A stretch of DNA of 5,518 nt from Gammaproteobacteria bacterium. GTDB taxonomy: Bacteria > Pseudomonadota > Gammaproteobacteria > J044. The notes under the pieces were generated by a model. That model ran no database searches. It worked only from the letters and a program-made list of their open reading frames with translations, and was not told the DNA's origin. The position numbers and the translations under genes were made by a program. The DNA lies in contig JALWNJ010000145.1 in assembly GCA_026995955.1 (NCBI GenBank), positions 1-5,518 of the forward strand, in the 5' to 3' direction. Shown piece after piece: positions 1 through 5,518 of the stretch (the stretch's first letter is position 1; every line of letters starts with the position of its first letter).

Positions 1-232
1 CGCCCTTCATGAATTCGTTGTCGTTGATGCGGAACGACAGCAGCACGGCCTTCTTCAGCCACTCGTTGACCACCCACTCACCGTCCTTCTTTTCGGCCAC
101 CCGTGCCTGGCCCGAGTCGAGCAGGTCGAGGGCCTCGTTCACGGCCTCCTTGACATGGGTCTCCACATTGCGCGGGGTGATGTCGGCACGGCGCTCGAAG
201 GCCTCTTCGATGATCTGTTGCAGGTCGCTCAT
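1..232 (-). CDS. dapD: DapD, tetrahydrodipicolinate N-succinyltransferase (N-terminal part, cut by window edge)
   Basis: The protein transfers succinyl from succinyl-CoA to 2,3,4,5-tetrahydrodipicolinate. This is the first committed step of the succinylase branch of diaminopimelate/lysine synthesis, in the cytoplasm. Only the first 77 codons are in the window; the reading frame is open through position 1. The start region [20 protein letters not shown] and the later stretches [13 protein letters not shown] and [15 protein letters not shown] (about residues 40-73) closely match the N-terminal helical domain of Enterobacterial-type DapD as I remember it. The left-handed beta-helix hexapeptide repeats and the CoA site lie outside the window. 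The ATG at 232 is chosen because it matches the family N terminus and has a GGAGA ribosome-binding site (242-238) 5 nt upstream. It follows dapC by 18 nt on the same strand, so the two are almost certainly one operon. No oddity is seen in the visible part. Confidence 0.95.
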   Translation of the reverse strand, partial: MSDLQQIIEEAFERRADITPRNVETHVKEAVNEALDLLDSGQARVAEKKDGEWVVNEWLKKAVLLSFRINDNEFMKG

Positions 233-237
233 GTCGT

Positions 238-242
238 TCTCC
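238..242 (-). promoter_or_regulatory. Ribosome-binding site of dapD
   Basis: GGAGA on the minus strand lies in the 18-nt gap between the dapC stop (251-253) and the dapD ATG (230-232), with 5 nt before the ATG. It fixes the dapD start and shows independent ribosome entry within the dapCD transcript. Confidence 0.7.
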
Positions 243-250
243 AGTCGTGT

Positions 251-1453
251 TCAGTTCGGTTGGGACAGCAGGCAGTCGCGGATGCGACCGGCTGCCTCGA
301 TGCATTCGTCGAGTTCGGGCACCAGGGCGATGCGCACATGGTTGCGGCCGGGATTGCCCTGCGCGCTGTCGCGGGAGAGGTAGCTGCCGGGCAATACGGT
401 CACATTGTGCGCGCAGTACAGCCGGCGGGCAAAGGCCTCGTCGTCGATGGGCGTCTTCATCCACAGATAGAAGCCGGCCTCGGGACGGCGCAGCTCGGCA
501 TGCGGGGCCAGGATCTCGAGCACCGCGTCGAAACGGGCACGATAGGTCTCGCGGTTGCGTTGCACGTGTTCCTCGTCACGCCAGGCGGCAATACTGGCGG
601 CCTGGAAGGGCGGCGGCATGGCGCAGCCATGATAGGTCCGGTACTGGTGGAACCGTTCGATGAGGCGTGCATCCCCGGACACGAAGCCGGAACGCAGGCC
701 GGGGGCATTGGAACGCTTGGACAGGCTGTGGAACACCAGACAGTTGTGCCAGTCGGTGGCGCCCATCTCGGCGGCGGCCTGAAGCAGGCCCGGAGGCGGA
801 TTGCCTTCCTCGGCATAGATCTCGGAGTAGCACTCGTCGGAACAGATGACGAAGTCGTACTGTCGTGAGAGATCGATCAGGCACTTGAGGGTCTCCAGCG
901 GCAGCACCGCGCCGGTGGGATTGCCCGGCGAGCAGAGGTAGAGCAGCTGGCAGCGTTTCCAGACGGCCTCGGGAACGGCGTCGAAGTCCGGCAGGTAGCC
1001 GTTCTCCTCGCGGCAGTCCAGATACACCGGCTCGGCGCCGGCCAGCAGGGCGGCGCCCTCGTAGATCTGGTAGAACGGATTGGGCATCAGCACGCAGGGA
1101 TCGCGGCTGCGGTCCACGACGACCTGGGCTACCGCAAACAGGGCCTCGCGGGTGCCGTTGGCCGGCAGGACATGGCGCACCGGATCGAGACTGCCCGCGG
1201 GCAGACGGAAGCGACCGGCCAGCCAGTCGACGATGGCCTCGCGCAGGGCGTCCTGGCCGCGGGTGAGCGGATATTGCGCCAGCCCGTGCAAATGGGCGAT
1301 CACCGCCTCGCTGATGAAGTGCGGCGTCGGCTGCTTGGGCTCGCCGATGGACAGCAGGATCGGCTCCAGCCCGGGCGGCGGGCTGCACTCGGCCTTGAGC
1401 GCGGCGAGCTTCTGGAAGGGGTAGGGCTGCAGTCTGTCCAGATCCGGATTCAT
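251..1453 (-). CDS. dapC: DapC, N-succinyldiaminopimelate aminotransferase (400 aa, complete)
   Basis: A PLP enzyme of the aspartate aminotransferase superfamily (fold type I) that uses glutamate to aminate N-succinyl-2-amino-6-ketopimelate, the step after DapD. Visible landmarks: N-terminal LQPYPFQKL (8-16), typical of proteobacterial DapC; GEPK (37-40) in the substrate loop; SPGNPTG (175-181) with the conserved Asn178; SDECYS (205-210) with Asp206 and Tyr209 contacting the cofactor; SLSKRS (243-248), where Lys246 is the Schiff-base lysine; Arg254 for the PLP phosphate; and NHVRIAL (371-377), where Arg374 should bind the substrate carboxylate. The length fits the family (about 390-400 aa). 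The frame stays open to another ATG at 1516, adding 21 residues. That extension runs through the TATAAT box and has no family likeness, so I prefer the ATG at 1453, which has a weak AGG 10 nt upstream. The paired dapD separates it from generic class I/II aminotransferases. Confidence 0.93.
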   Translation of the reverse strand: MNPDLDRLQPYPFQKLAALKAECSPPPGLEPILLSIGEPKQPTPHFISEAVIAHLHGLAQYPLTRGQDALREAIVDWLAGRFRLPAGSLDPVRHVLPANGTREALFAVAQVVVDRSRDPCVLMPNPFYQIYEGAALLAGAEPVYLDCREENGYLPDFDAVPEAVWKRCQLLYLCSPGNPTGAVLPLETLKCLIDLSRQYDFVICSDECYSEIYAEEGNPPPGLLQAAAEMGATDWHNCLVFHSLSKRSNAPGLRSGFVSGDARLIERFHQYRTYHGCAMPPPFQAASIAAWRDEEHVQRNRETYRARFDAVLEILAPHAELRRPEAGFYLWMKTPIDDEAFARRLYCAHNVTVLPGSYLSRDSAQGNPGRNHVRIALVPELDECIEAAGRIRDCLLSQPN

Positions 1454-1638
1454 CGGAATTGCGCCTGGCGAAAAAAGCGGCATTATACCCGAGCATGTAC
1501 GCCGCTGAGAGAACATTGCATGTGCCGGATTTGCGCGCGACCACCATGACGGGTTCCCTGGGCAGCGTGGTATGACGGCCAGGAGGTGTCCCGCGAACCG
1601 GAGGACTTGCGAACCGTCTAGCCTGGAGGTGGCGGGGG
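1454..1638. other. Spacer between higA and dapC
   Basis: This 185-nt stretch has no ORF I believe in. Besides the TATAAT box, it holds an 8-bp direct repeat GCGAACCG (1593-1600 and 1609-1616, plus-strand reading). I see no hairpin followed by a T run on the minus strand after the higA stop, so no intrinsic terminator is evident for higBA. No tRNA, inverted terminal repeat or attachment-site-like sequence was recognised. Confidence 0.5.
1482..1487 (-). promoter_or_regulatory. Probable -10 box of a dapCD promoter
   Basis: A perfect TATAAT (inside GGGTATAATGCC, minus strand) lies 28 nt before the preferred dapC ATG. Transcription would start near 1475, in a T run, giving a leader of roughly 22 nt. 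No convincing -35 hexamer is present at 16-18 nt spacing (TCTCAG at 17 nt is poor) and there is no TG extension. The call therefore rests on the -10 box and its position alone. It would let dapCD be expressed independently of the upstream higBA genes. Confidence 0.5.
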
Positions 1639-1917
1639 TCAGGCCGCTGCCTTTCGGGCCTCCCAGAGGTCGTGGGCCACCTGCATCTGCATCCAGGTTT
1701 CGGCGCGTCCACCCTGGTACCCCAGCCGATCGAACCAGGACTCCAGCTTCAGGGCCAAGCGCGGGGTCATCGCCGCCCTCTCGTGCAGCAGGCGTGACAG
1801 GCTGACCCGTGACACACCGATCTGTCGGGCTGCCTCGGTTACCGTAAGGCCGAGTTCCGGCAACACGTCCTCACGGAGGATGGCACCGGGATGCGCGGGT
1901 TTGTACATGCGGTTCAT
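1639..1917 (-). CDS. higA: HigA-family antitoxin, XRE-type helix-turn-helix (92 aa)
   Basis: This is the antitoxin and autorepressor of a HigBA type II toxin-antitoxin pair. It should bind HigB and block its ribosome-dependent mRNA cleavage, and as a dimer bind the operon's operator. The sequence starts with the HigA signature KPAHPGAILREDVLPELGL (about 6-24). A five-helix XRE/lambda-repressor-like domain follows, with the helix-turn-helix around TVTEAARQIGVSRVSLSRLL (25-44). It ends with WMQMQVAHDLWEARKAAA (75-92), matching the usual W-x-x-x-Q-x-x-x-DLW tail of the family. The length is normal (about 90-100 aa). The ATG at 1917 is favoured over the Met4 codon because a perfect AGGAGG sits 8 nt upstream. 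The gene starts 18 nt after the higB stop, giving the toxin-first order characteristic of hig loci. No defect is visible, so the module should be active. Confidence 0.93.
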   Translation of the reverse strand: MNRMYKPAHPGAILREDVLPELGLTVTEAARQIGVSRVSLSRLLHERAAMTPRLALKLESWFDRLGYQGGRAETWMQMQVAHDLWEARKAAA

Positions 1918-1925
1918 GGCAGTTT

Positions 1926-1931
1926 CCTCCT
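1926..1931 (-). promoter_or_regulatory. Strong Shine-Dalgarno of higA
   Basis: A perfect AGGAGG on the minus strand, 8 nt before the higA ATG, lies in the 18-nt gap after the higB stop. It decides the higA start (Met1 rather than Met4). It also contrasts with higB, which has no recognisable ribosome-binding site, so translation should favour the antitoxin. Confidence 0.75.
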
Positions 1932-1935
1932 GATC

Positions 1936-2214
1936 CTAATGGTAGTCCAGATAGTCCACCAGCACGGCGTCGCTGCCTTCGAAAGCGAAGATCAGTCGCC
2001 AGTTGCCACTGACGGAGACCGACCAGTATCGATCCAGTTGGCCCCGCAGCCGATGCAGTTTCCATCCGGGAAAGTCCATGTCGCTGGGGCATCGTGCGGC
2101 ATCAAGGGCAGCCAGCTGGCGAGAAAGGCGAGGCGCGTGATCTGGCTGAATGCCCCTCCTGGAGCCGGTCCGGAAGAAGCGTTCCAGCCCCTTGTGCCGG
2201 AAACTCTTGATCAT
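1936..2214 (-). CDS. higB: HigB toxin, RelE/ParE-superfamily ribosome-dependent mRNA interferase (92 aa)
   Basis: This toxin is predicted to cleave mRNA on translating ribosomes when freed from HigA. It carries the full family pattern: MIKSFRHKGLERFF (1-14), GIQP (21-24), LAALDAA (34-40), DMDFPGWKLHRL (45-56), YWSVSVSGNWRLIF (63-76) and the terminal DYLDYH (87-92). By comparison from memory with Proteus vulgaris HigB, also 92 aa, the positions H54, N71, R73, D90, Y91 and H92 are kept and K57 is Arg. The catalytic surface therefore looks intact. The frame extends 20 residues upstream to an ATG at 2274, but those residues run through the promoter and are not family-like; the start MIKSF at 2214 is the canonical one. 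No Shine-Dalgarno precedes it. The predicted transcription start is only about 3-4 nt upstream, suggesting a leaderless or near-leaderless message. It is divergent from the VOC gene. Confidence 0.94.
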   Translation of the reverse strand: MIKSFRHKGLERFFRTGSRRGIQPDHAPRLSRQLAALDAARCPSDMDFPGWKLHRLRGQLDRYWSVSVSGNWRLIFAFEGSDAVLVDYLDYH

Positions 2215-2224
2215 GGGCCATGAG

Positions 2225-2243
2225 TGTATAGCATGGCGATACA
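2225..2243. promoter_or_regulatory. Candidate HigA operator: 19-bp imperfect palindrome over the higBA -10 box
   Basis: TGTATAGC-ATG-GCGATACA is an inverted repeat with 8-bp arms, one mismatched pair (A against G) and a 3-bp centre. It covers the whole -10 hexamer, the TG extension and half of the spacer of the higBA promoter. A dimeric XRE repressor bound here would block RNA polymerase. Known HigA proteins repress through palindromes placed this way, though the exact sequence varies. That HigA binds here is inference; the palindrome itself is seen directly. Confidence 0.55.
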
Positions 2244-2252
2244 GATTGGCAA
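2225..2252 (-). promoter_or_regulatory. higBA promoter (sigma70 type, extended -10)
   Basis: On the minus strand, TTGCCA (2252-2247; 5 of 6 matches to TTGACA) is followed by a 16-nt spacer and TATACA (2230-2225; 5 of 6 matches to TATAAT). TGC directly precedes the -10, which makes the extended -10 TGnTATACA. The predicted start point is around 2218, about 3-4 nt before the higB ATG at 2214. The agreement of the -35, the extended -10 and the position makes this the best promoter in the window. Confidence 0.65.
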
Positions 2253-2281
2253 TGCGATCCCGGTCCATCGCCATTCGTGCG

Positions 2282-2319
2282 GGGCGGCAATCGACCCCTG
2301 GAAGGGGACAATCCCGCCC
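2282..2319. repeat. GC-rich nested inverted repeat between higB and the VOC gene
   Basis: An outer 6-bp stem GGGCGG/CCGCCC (2282-2287 with 2314-2319) encloses an inner perfect hairpin CCCCT-GGA-AGGGG (2295-2307), with unpaired internal segments of 6-7 nt. No T run follows on either strand, so it is not a standard terminator. It lies upstream of both divergent genes, about 30 bp beyond the higB -35. Its role is unknown; it could be a protein-binding site or part of a leader of the VOC transcript, or it may mean nothing. Confidence 0.35.
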
Positions 2320-2429
2320 GACACATGCCCTTGCGCTGACCGTGGCAAAATCAGGCAGACGGGGCCAGTGGTAACATTCGTGAACACGATCATCGGGATG
2401 GGGGAAGGGGAAGTCTCTCCAGATTCAGA

Positions 2430-2810
2430 ATGGCCATGAATGACATCAGCCTGCACCATGTCAGCCTGCTGGTCGGCGACACCGAGCGCGCGCTCGCATT
2501 CTGGCACGACCTGCTGGGGCTGGCCGTCGATCCCGCGCGCCCCGATCTGGGCTATCCGGGCGCCTGGTTGCAGGCCGGCCATGGCCTGCAGATCCATCTG
2601 CTGGAACTGCCCGATCCCTGTGCCGGACGGGAACGGCCCGAGCATGGCGGGCGGGACGCCCATGTGGCGTTGCGAGTAGGCGATTTCGACGGATTGCGGC
2701 GGCGCCTGGAGGCCGCTGGATTTCGGCCCAGCCTGAGCCGCTCCGGACGCCGTGCGATGTTCGTGCGCGATGCCGACGGCAATGCGGTGGAACTGATCGC
2801 AGCGGACTGA
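2430..2810 (+). CDS. VOC-superfamily (glyoxalase/bleomycin-resistance/dioxygenase fold) metalloprotein, substrate unknown (126 aa)
   Basis: This is a single-chain protein of two beta-alpha-beta-beta-beta modules, the size of stand-alone VOC proteins that work as cytoplasmic dimers. Module 1: LHHVSLLVGDTERALAFW (8-25), a helix to LLGL, then WLQAGHGLQIHLLEL (46-60). Module 2: DAHVALRVGDFDGLRRRLEAAG (76-97), then AMFVRDADGNAVELI (109-123). The usual metal ligands are present as H10, H78 and E121, with H56 as the likely fourth, so a divalent-metal enzyme is expected. The overall pattern is closest, from memory, to the YaeR-like VOC group. I cannot assign a substrate, and nothing points specifically to glyoxalase I, FosA or a dioxygenase. 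The start is uncertain: ATG 2430 and ATG 2436 are both possible and neither has a well-placed ribosome-binding site (the GGGGAAG at 2406-2412 is 17 nt away). It converges on glnD with 19 nt between stops and diverges from higB. Confidence 0.85.
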   Translation: MAMNDISLHHVSLLVGDTERALAFWHDLLGLAVDPARPDLGYPGAWLQAGHGLQIHLLELPDPCAGRERPEHGGRDAHVALRVGDFDGLRRRLEAAGFRPSLSRSGRRAMFVRDADGNAVELIAAD

Positions 2811-2829
2811 ATGGCGCCCGGGCGGTTCC

Positions 2830-5490
2830 TCAGGCGGCCTCGCCGATCTGGGCCAGCAGCGCCCGGCGCAACTGCTCGCGGGTGGTCTCGTCGAGCGGCT
2901 GGTCCAGTTCGTCGGTGAGATAGAGCATGTCGTCGGCCTGCTCGCCGATGGTGGCGATGCGGGCCAGGTGCAGCCGCACGCCGCTGCAGCGCAGCACCTC
3001 GGCCACCTGCGACAGCAGGCCCGGTCGGTCTTCGGCGACCAGTTCCATCAGCGTCATGTTGCGCCGCGCATCGTGCGAGAAGTGGATGCGGGCCGGCACC
3101 TCGAAATGGCGGTGCTGACGCGAGCGTGGACCGCCAATGCGGCAGGCCGGCAATTCTTCCTCTTCGATGGCCTGACGCACCCGCTGTTCGATGGCCTCGA
3201 TCCGGGCCGGATCGGTGACGGCATGGCCGTCGGGGCCATGCAGTTGCAGGGTATCGATGGCCATGCCCGAACGGGTGCCAAGGATGCGGGCATCGAGAAT
3301 GTTGAGGTTCTGCTGATCCAGCGCGCGGGTGATGCGTGCAAAAAGGTCGGGCAGGTCGCGGTAGTAGACGAACAGTTCACTGGTGTCGCGGTCGGCGTTG
3401 TGACGCAAGGTCACGATGAGGGCATCCGGGTCTGCCGCCGACAGGATCAGGCGCGCATGCCAGGCGATGTCGTCGGCGCTGTAGCGCAGGAAGTAGTCGT
3501 CCTCGAACTGACGCCACAGCGCCTCGACCCGATCCGTATCCAGGCCTTCCTCCTCGAGTTGGCGCAAAGCCATCCCGCGCACCTCTTGCACCAGCTCGGC
3601 ATGATCGGCCGGGTTGTCGAGGCCACGCCGCAGCACCTGTTTGCTCTGGCGGTAGAGCGTGGCCAGCAGTGAGTCCTTCCACGAGTTCCACAAATCGGGA
3701 TTGGTGCCGCGGATGTCGGAGACGGTGAGCAGATAGAGGTAGTCGAGGCGGGTGGTGCTGCCCATCTGGCGGGCGAATTCAAGCACCACGTCGGGGTCGC
3801 TGATGTCCTTCTGCTGGGCGGTCATGGACATCAGCAGGTGGTTGCGTACCAGCCATGCCACCAGTGCGGTGTCCCAGTCGCTGAGGCCGTGACGGCGGCA
3901 GAATCGCTCCACGTCCTCGGCACCCAGTACGGAGTGATCCCCGCCACGGCCCTTGGCGATGTCGTGGAACAGGCAGGCGATGTAGAGCAGCTCCGGCTTG
4001 GGCAGCTGCTCGAACACCTGCGAGGCCAGCGGCAGCTCGTGTCGGAACTCGGGTACGCTGAGGCGGCGTGCGTTGCGCAGCACCATCAGGGTGTGCTCAT
4101 CCACGGTGTAGGCATGGAACAGGTCGTACTGCATGCGGCCGACGATGTTGCCGAACTCGGGCAGGTAGGCGGCCAGCACACCGTAGCGGTTCATGCGCCG
4201 GAACTGGTGCGTGACGCCGCGCGGCTGGCGCAGGATCTCCATGAACAGGCTCTTGTTGCGGATGTCGTCGCGATAGGCGTCGTCGATGAGATGGAGGTGA
4301 CGACGCACCGAGCGGATGGTGCCGGCCCGAACGCCACGAATCTCCGGGTGATCCTGCAGCACGAGGAACAGCTCGAGCAGGGCGGACGGTGTACGAACGA
4401 AGACCTCTTCGTCGCGGATCTCGAGATAGCCGTTGCGCACCTGGAAACGGGCGTTGACCGGCACCACCTCGGCAGGCTCGTCGGCGTGCAGGATTTCCTC
4501 GTCGTAGAGCTGAAGCAGCATCTCGTTGAGGCGCCCCAGCTCGGTGATGGTGCGATAGTAGTGCTGCATGAACGACTCGACCGCCAGGTTGCCCGGCCCG
4601 TCCTGGTGACCAAACTGCAGCGCCAGGGTCTTCTGGTAGTCGAACAGCAGGCGGTCTTCCTTGCGGCCGCTGAGCCGGTGCAGGGCATAGCGCAGACGCC
4701 ACAGGTAGCGCTCGCCGGCCATCAGCGCCTCGTACTCGTCCCGTTCCAGAAAGCCGCGATGCAGCAGTTCTTCCAGCGAGCGGGCGCCGAAGTGGCGCTT
4801 GGTCACCCAGCCAATCATCTGGATGTCGCGCAGCCCGCCCGGACTTTCCTTGATGTTCGGCTCCAGTCGATACGCGGTGTCGCCGAAACGGCGATGCCGT
4901 TCCTCCTGCTCGGCGAGCTTGGCGCGGAAGAAATCGGCACTTGGCCAGACCGCGGGCGGCGCCGTGCGGCGCATCATCTCCGCAAACAGGTCGCTGTCGC
5001 CGGCGAGCGCGCGCGCCTCCATCAGATTGGTGGCCACGGTGATGTCGTCGGTGGCCTCGCGCACGCATTCGTCCAGCGTGCGCACGCTGTGCCCGACCTG
5101 GTAGCGGATGTCCCACAGGGTGGTGAGGAAGGCGGAAATGGCCTCGCCGAAGGTCTGGTCCGGTTCTGCGTCGAACAGCAGCAGCAGGTCGATGTCGGAA
5201 CCGGGATGCAGCTCGCCGCGGCCGTAGCCGCCGACGGCGACCAGAACAGCCCCCTGGCGCTCCAGTCCATGATGACGCCACAGGCCGGTCAGCACCCGGT
5301 CGGCGATGGCCGCCCTGGCCACCACCAGGTCGGCGACATCGAAGCCTTCGTCGAACAGCGTGTCGAGCTGCTCGTGCAGCCGCTCCACCCGCTCGCGCGA
5401 GGTCGCGGCACCTTCCCAGTGGGTCAGCGCGGCGAGTTCGCTCTCGTCCAGAGGGGCTTTCAGGCTGTCCGGCAGGGGCAGGGCGGCCAT
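2830..5490 (-). CDS. glnD: GlnD, PII uridylyltransferase / uridylyl-removing enzyme (886 aa)
   Basis: This is the bifunctional glutamine sensor of nitrogen control. It uridylylates PII (GlnB/GlnK) when glutamine is low and removes UMP when it is high, setting glutamine synthetase adenylylation and NtrBC output. Domains in order: nucleotidyltransferase with GGYGRGELHPGSDIDLLLLF (87-106), metal-binding Asp99 and Asp101; a helical linker with WPSADFFRAKLAEQ (182-195) and EPNIKESPGGLRDIQ (210-224); an HD hydrolase domain with FHAYTVDEHT (458-467) and LFHDIAKGRGGDHS (507-520), supplying the His and Asp metal ligands; and two C-terminal ACT domains for glutamine sensing, about 704-775 and 813-880 (the second contains AEDRPGLLSQVAEVL). 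The length matches E. coli GlnD (about 890). The start at 5490 is tentative: no Shine-Dalgarno is evident and the frame stays open to the right window edge, so a start further upstream is possible. No catalytic residue is missing. Confidence 0.95.
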   Translation of the reverse strand: MAALPLPDSLKAPLDESELAALTHWEGAATSRERVERLHEQLDTLFDEGFDVADLVVARAAIADRVLTGLWRHHGLERQGAVLVAVGGYGRGELHPGSDIDLLLLFDAEPDQTFGEAISAFLTTLWDIRYQVGHSVRTLDECVREATDDITVATNLMEARALAGDSDLFAEMMRRTAPPAVWPSADFFRAKLAEQEERHRRFGDTAYRLEPNIKESPGGLRDIQMIGWVTKRHFGARSLEELLHRGFLERDEYEALMAGERYLWRLRYALHRLSGRKEDRLLFDYQKTLALQFGHQDGPGNLAVESFMQHYYRTITELGRLNEMLLQLYDEEILHADEPAEVVPVNARFQVRNGYLEIRDEEVFVRTPSALLELFLVLQDHPEIRGVRAGTIRSVRRHLHLIDDAYRDDIRNKSLFMEILRQPRGVTHQFRRMNRYGVLAAYLPEFGNIVGRMQYDLFHAYTVDEHTLMVLRNARRLSVPEFRHELPLASQVFEQLPKPELLYIACLFHDIAKGRGGDHSVLGAEDVERFCRRHGLSDWDTALVAWLVRNHLLMSMTAQQKDISDPDVVLEFARQMGSTTRLDYLYLLTVSDIRGTNPDLWNSWKDSLLATLYRQSKQVLRRGLDNPADHAELVQEVRGMALRQLEEEGLDTDRVEALWRQFEDDYFLRYSADDIAWHARLILSAADPDALIVTLRHNADRDTSELFVYYRDLPDLFARITRALDQQNLNILDARILGTRSGMAIDTLQLHGPDGHAVTDPARIEAIEQRVRQAIEEEELPACRIGGPRSRQHRHFEVPARIHFSHDARRNMTLMELVAEDRPGLLSQVAEVLRCSGVRLHLARIATIGEQADDMLYLTDELDQPLDETTREQLRRALLAQIGEAA

Positions 5491-5518
5491 CGCCGACCGG
5501 GTGCTGACCGGCCTGTGG

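Noticed and set aside
155..868. Long plus-strand frame (237 aa) opposite dapC
   Set aside because: It is antisense to a well-supported dapC and dapD; it is low-complexity and unlike any family I recognise, a typical high-GC shadow frame.
1454..1516. N-terminal extension of DapC starting at the ATG at 1516
   Set aside because: The extra 21 residues have no family likeness and are encoded across the TATAAT box; the start at 1453 gives the usual DapC N terminus and length.
1563..1640. tRNA-like or T-loop-like GGTTCGC repeats downstream of higA, considered as a tRNA fragment or attachment site
   Set aside because: Only two 8-bp copies without cloverleaf arms or an acceptor stem, and no integrase nearby; a chance direct repeat is enough.
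2215..2274. N-terminal extension of HigB starting at the ATG at 2274
   Set aside because: It runs through the -35, -10 and palindrome, and HigB proteins begin with MIKSF-like residues at the 2214 start.
2331..2351. TTGCGC...TGGCAAAAT as a promoter for the VOC gene
   Set aside because: The hexamers are only 9 nt apart and no -35-like sequence occurs at 16-18 nt from CAAAAT; the VOC promoter remains unidentified.
2815..2824. CGCCCGGGCG palindrome as a terminator between the VOC gene and glnD
   Set aside because: It has no loop and no T run on either strand; such short GC palindromes are common at this base composition.
4097..5281. 394-codon minus-strand frame inside glnD
   Set aside because: It is an Arg/Ala/Pro-rich out-of-frame shadow of glnD, which has full domain and motif support.

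Overview
This GC-rich window reads as a chromosomal segment of a Gammaproteobacterium. The evidence is a full-length GlnD of the gammaproteobacterial type and a proteobacterial DapC next to DapD. This resembles the glnD-dapC-dapD neighbourhood known from Pseudomonas and Chromatiales-like bacteria. The assignment is from protein recognition only; a purple-sulfur or halophilic/Thioalkalivibrio-like relative is plausible but not shown.

Layout from left to right: (1) the first 77 codons of dapD (minus strand, running off the left edge); (2) a complete dapC (minus strand), 18 nt upstream of dapD and clearly co-transcribed with it; (3) a 185-nt spacer carrying a TATAAT box just before dapC; (4) a complete HigB-HigA type II toxin-antitoxin module (minus strand, toxin first); (5) a 215-nt divergent intergenic region with a good higB promoter, an overlapping 19-bp imperfect palindrome that is a candidate HigA operator, and a GC-rich nested hairpin; (6) a small VOC-superfamily metalloprotein gene (plus strand); (7) glnD (minus strand), which converges on the VOC gene with only 19 nt between the stop codons.

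How the genes relate: DapC and DapD act back to back in the succinylase branch of meso-diaminopimelate/lysine synthesis, which feeds peptidoglycan. GlnD is the bifunctional uridylyltransferase/uridylyl-removing enzyme that senses glutamine and controls PII, and through it glutamine synthetase and nitrogen transcription. The higBA-VOC block sits between glnD and dapC and looks like an accessory insertion into a housekeeping cluster. The toxin-antitoxin operon points at dapCD on the same strand, and no clear intrinsic terminator is visible between them.

I found no RNA genes, insertion sequences, CRISPR arrays or attachment sites. I saw no strong evidence for a wholly new system. The most interesting part is the regulation and placement of the higBA/VOC block.
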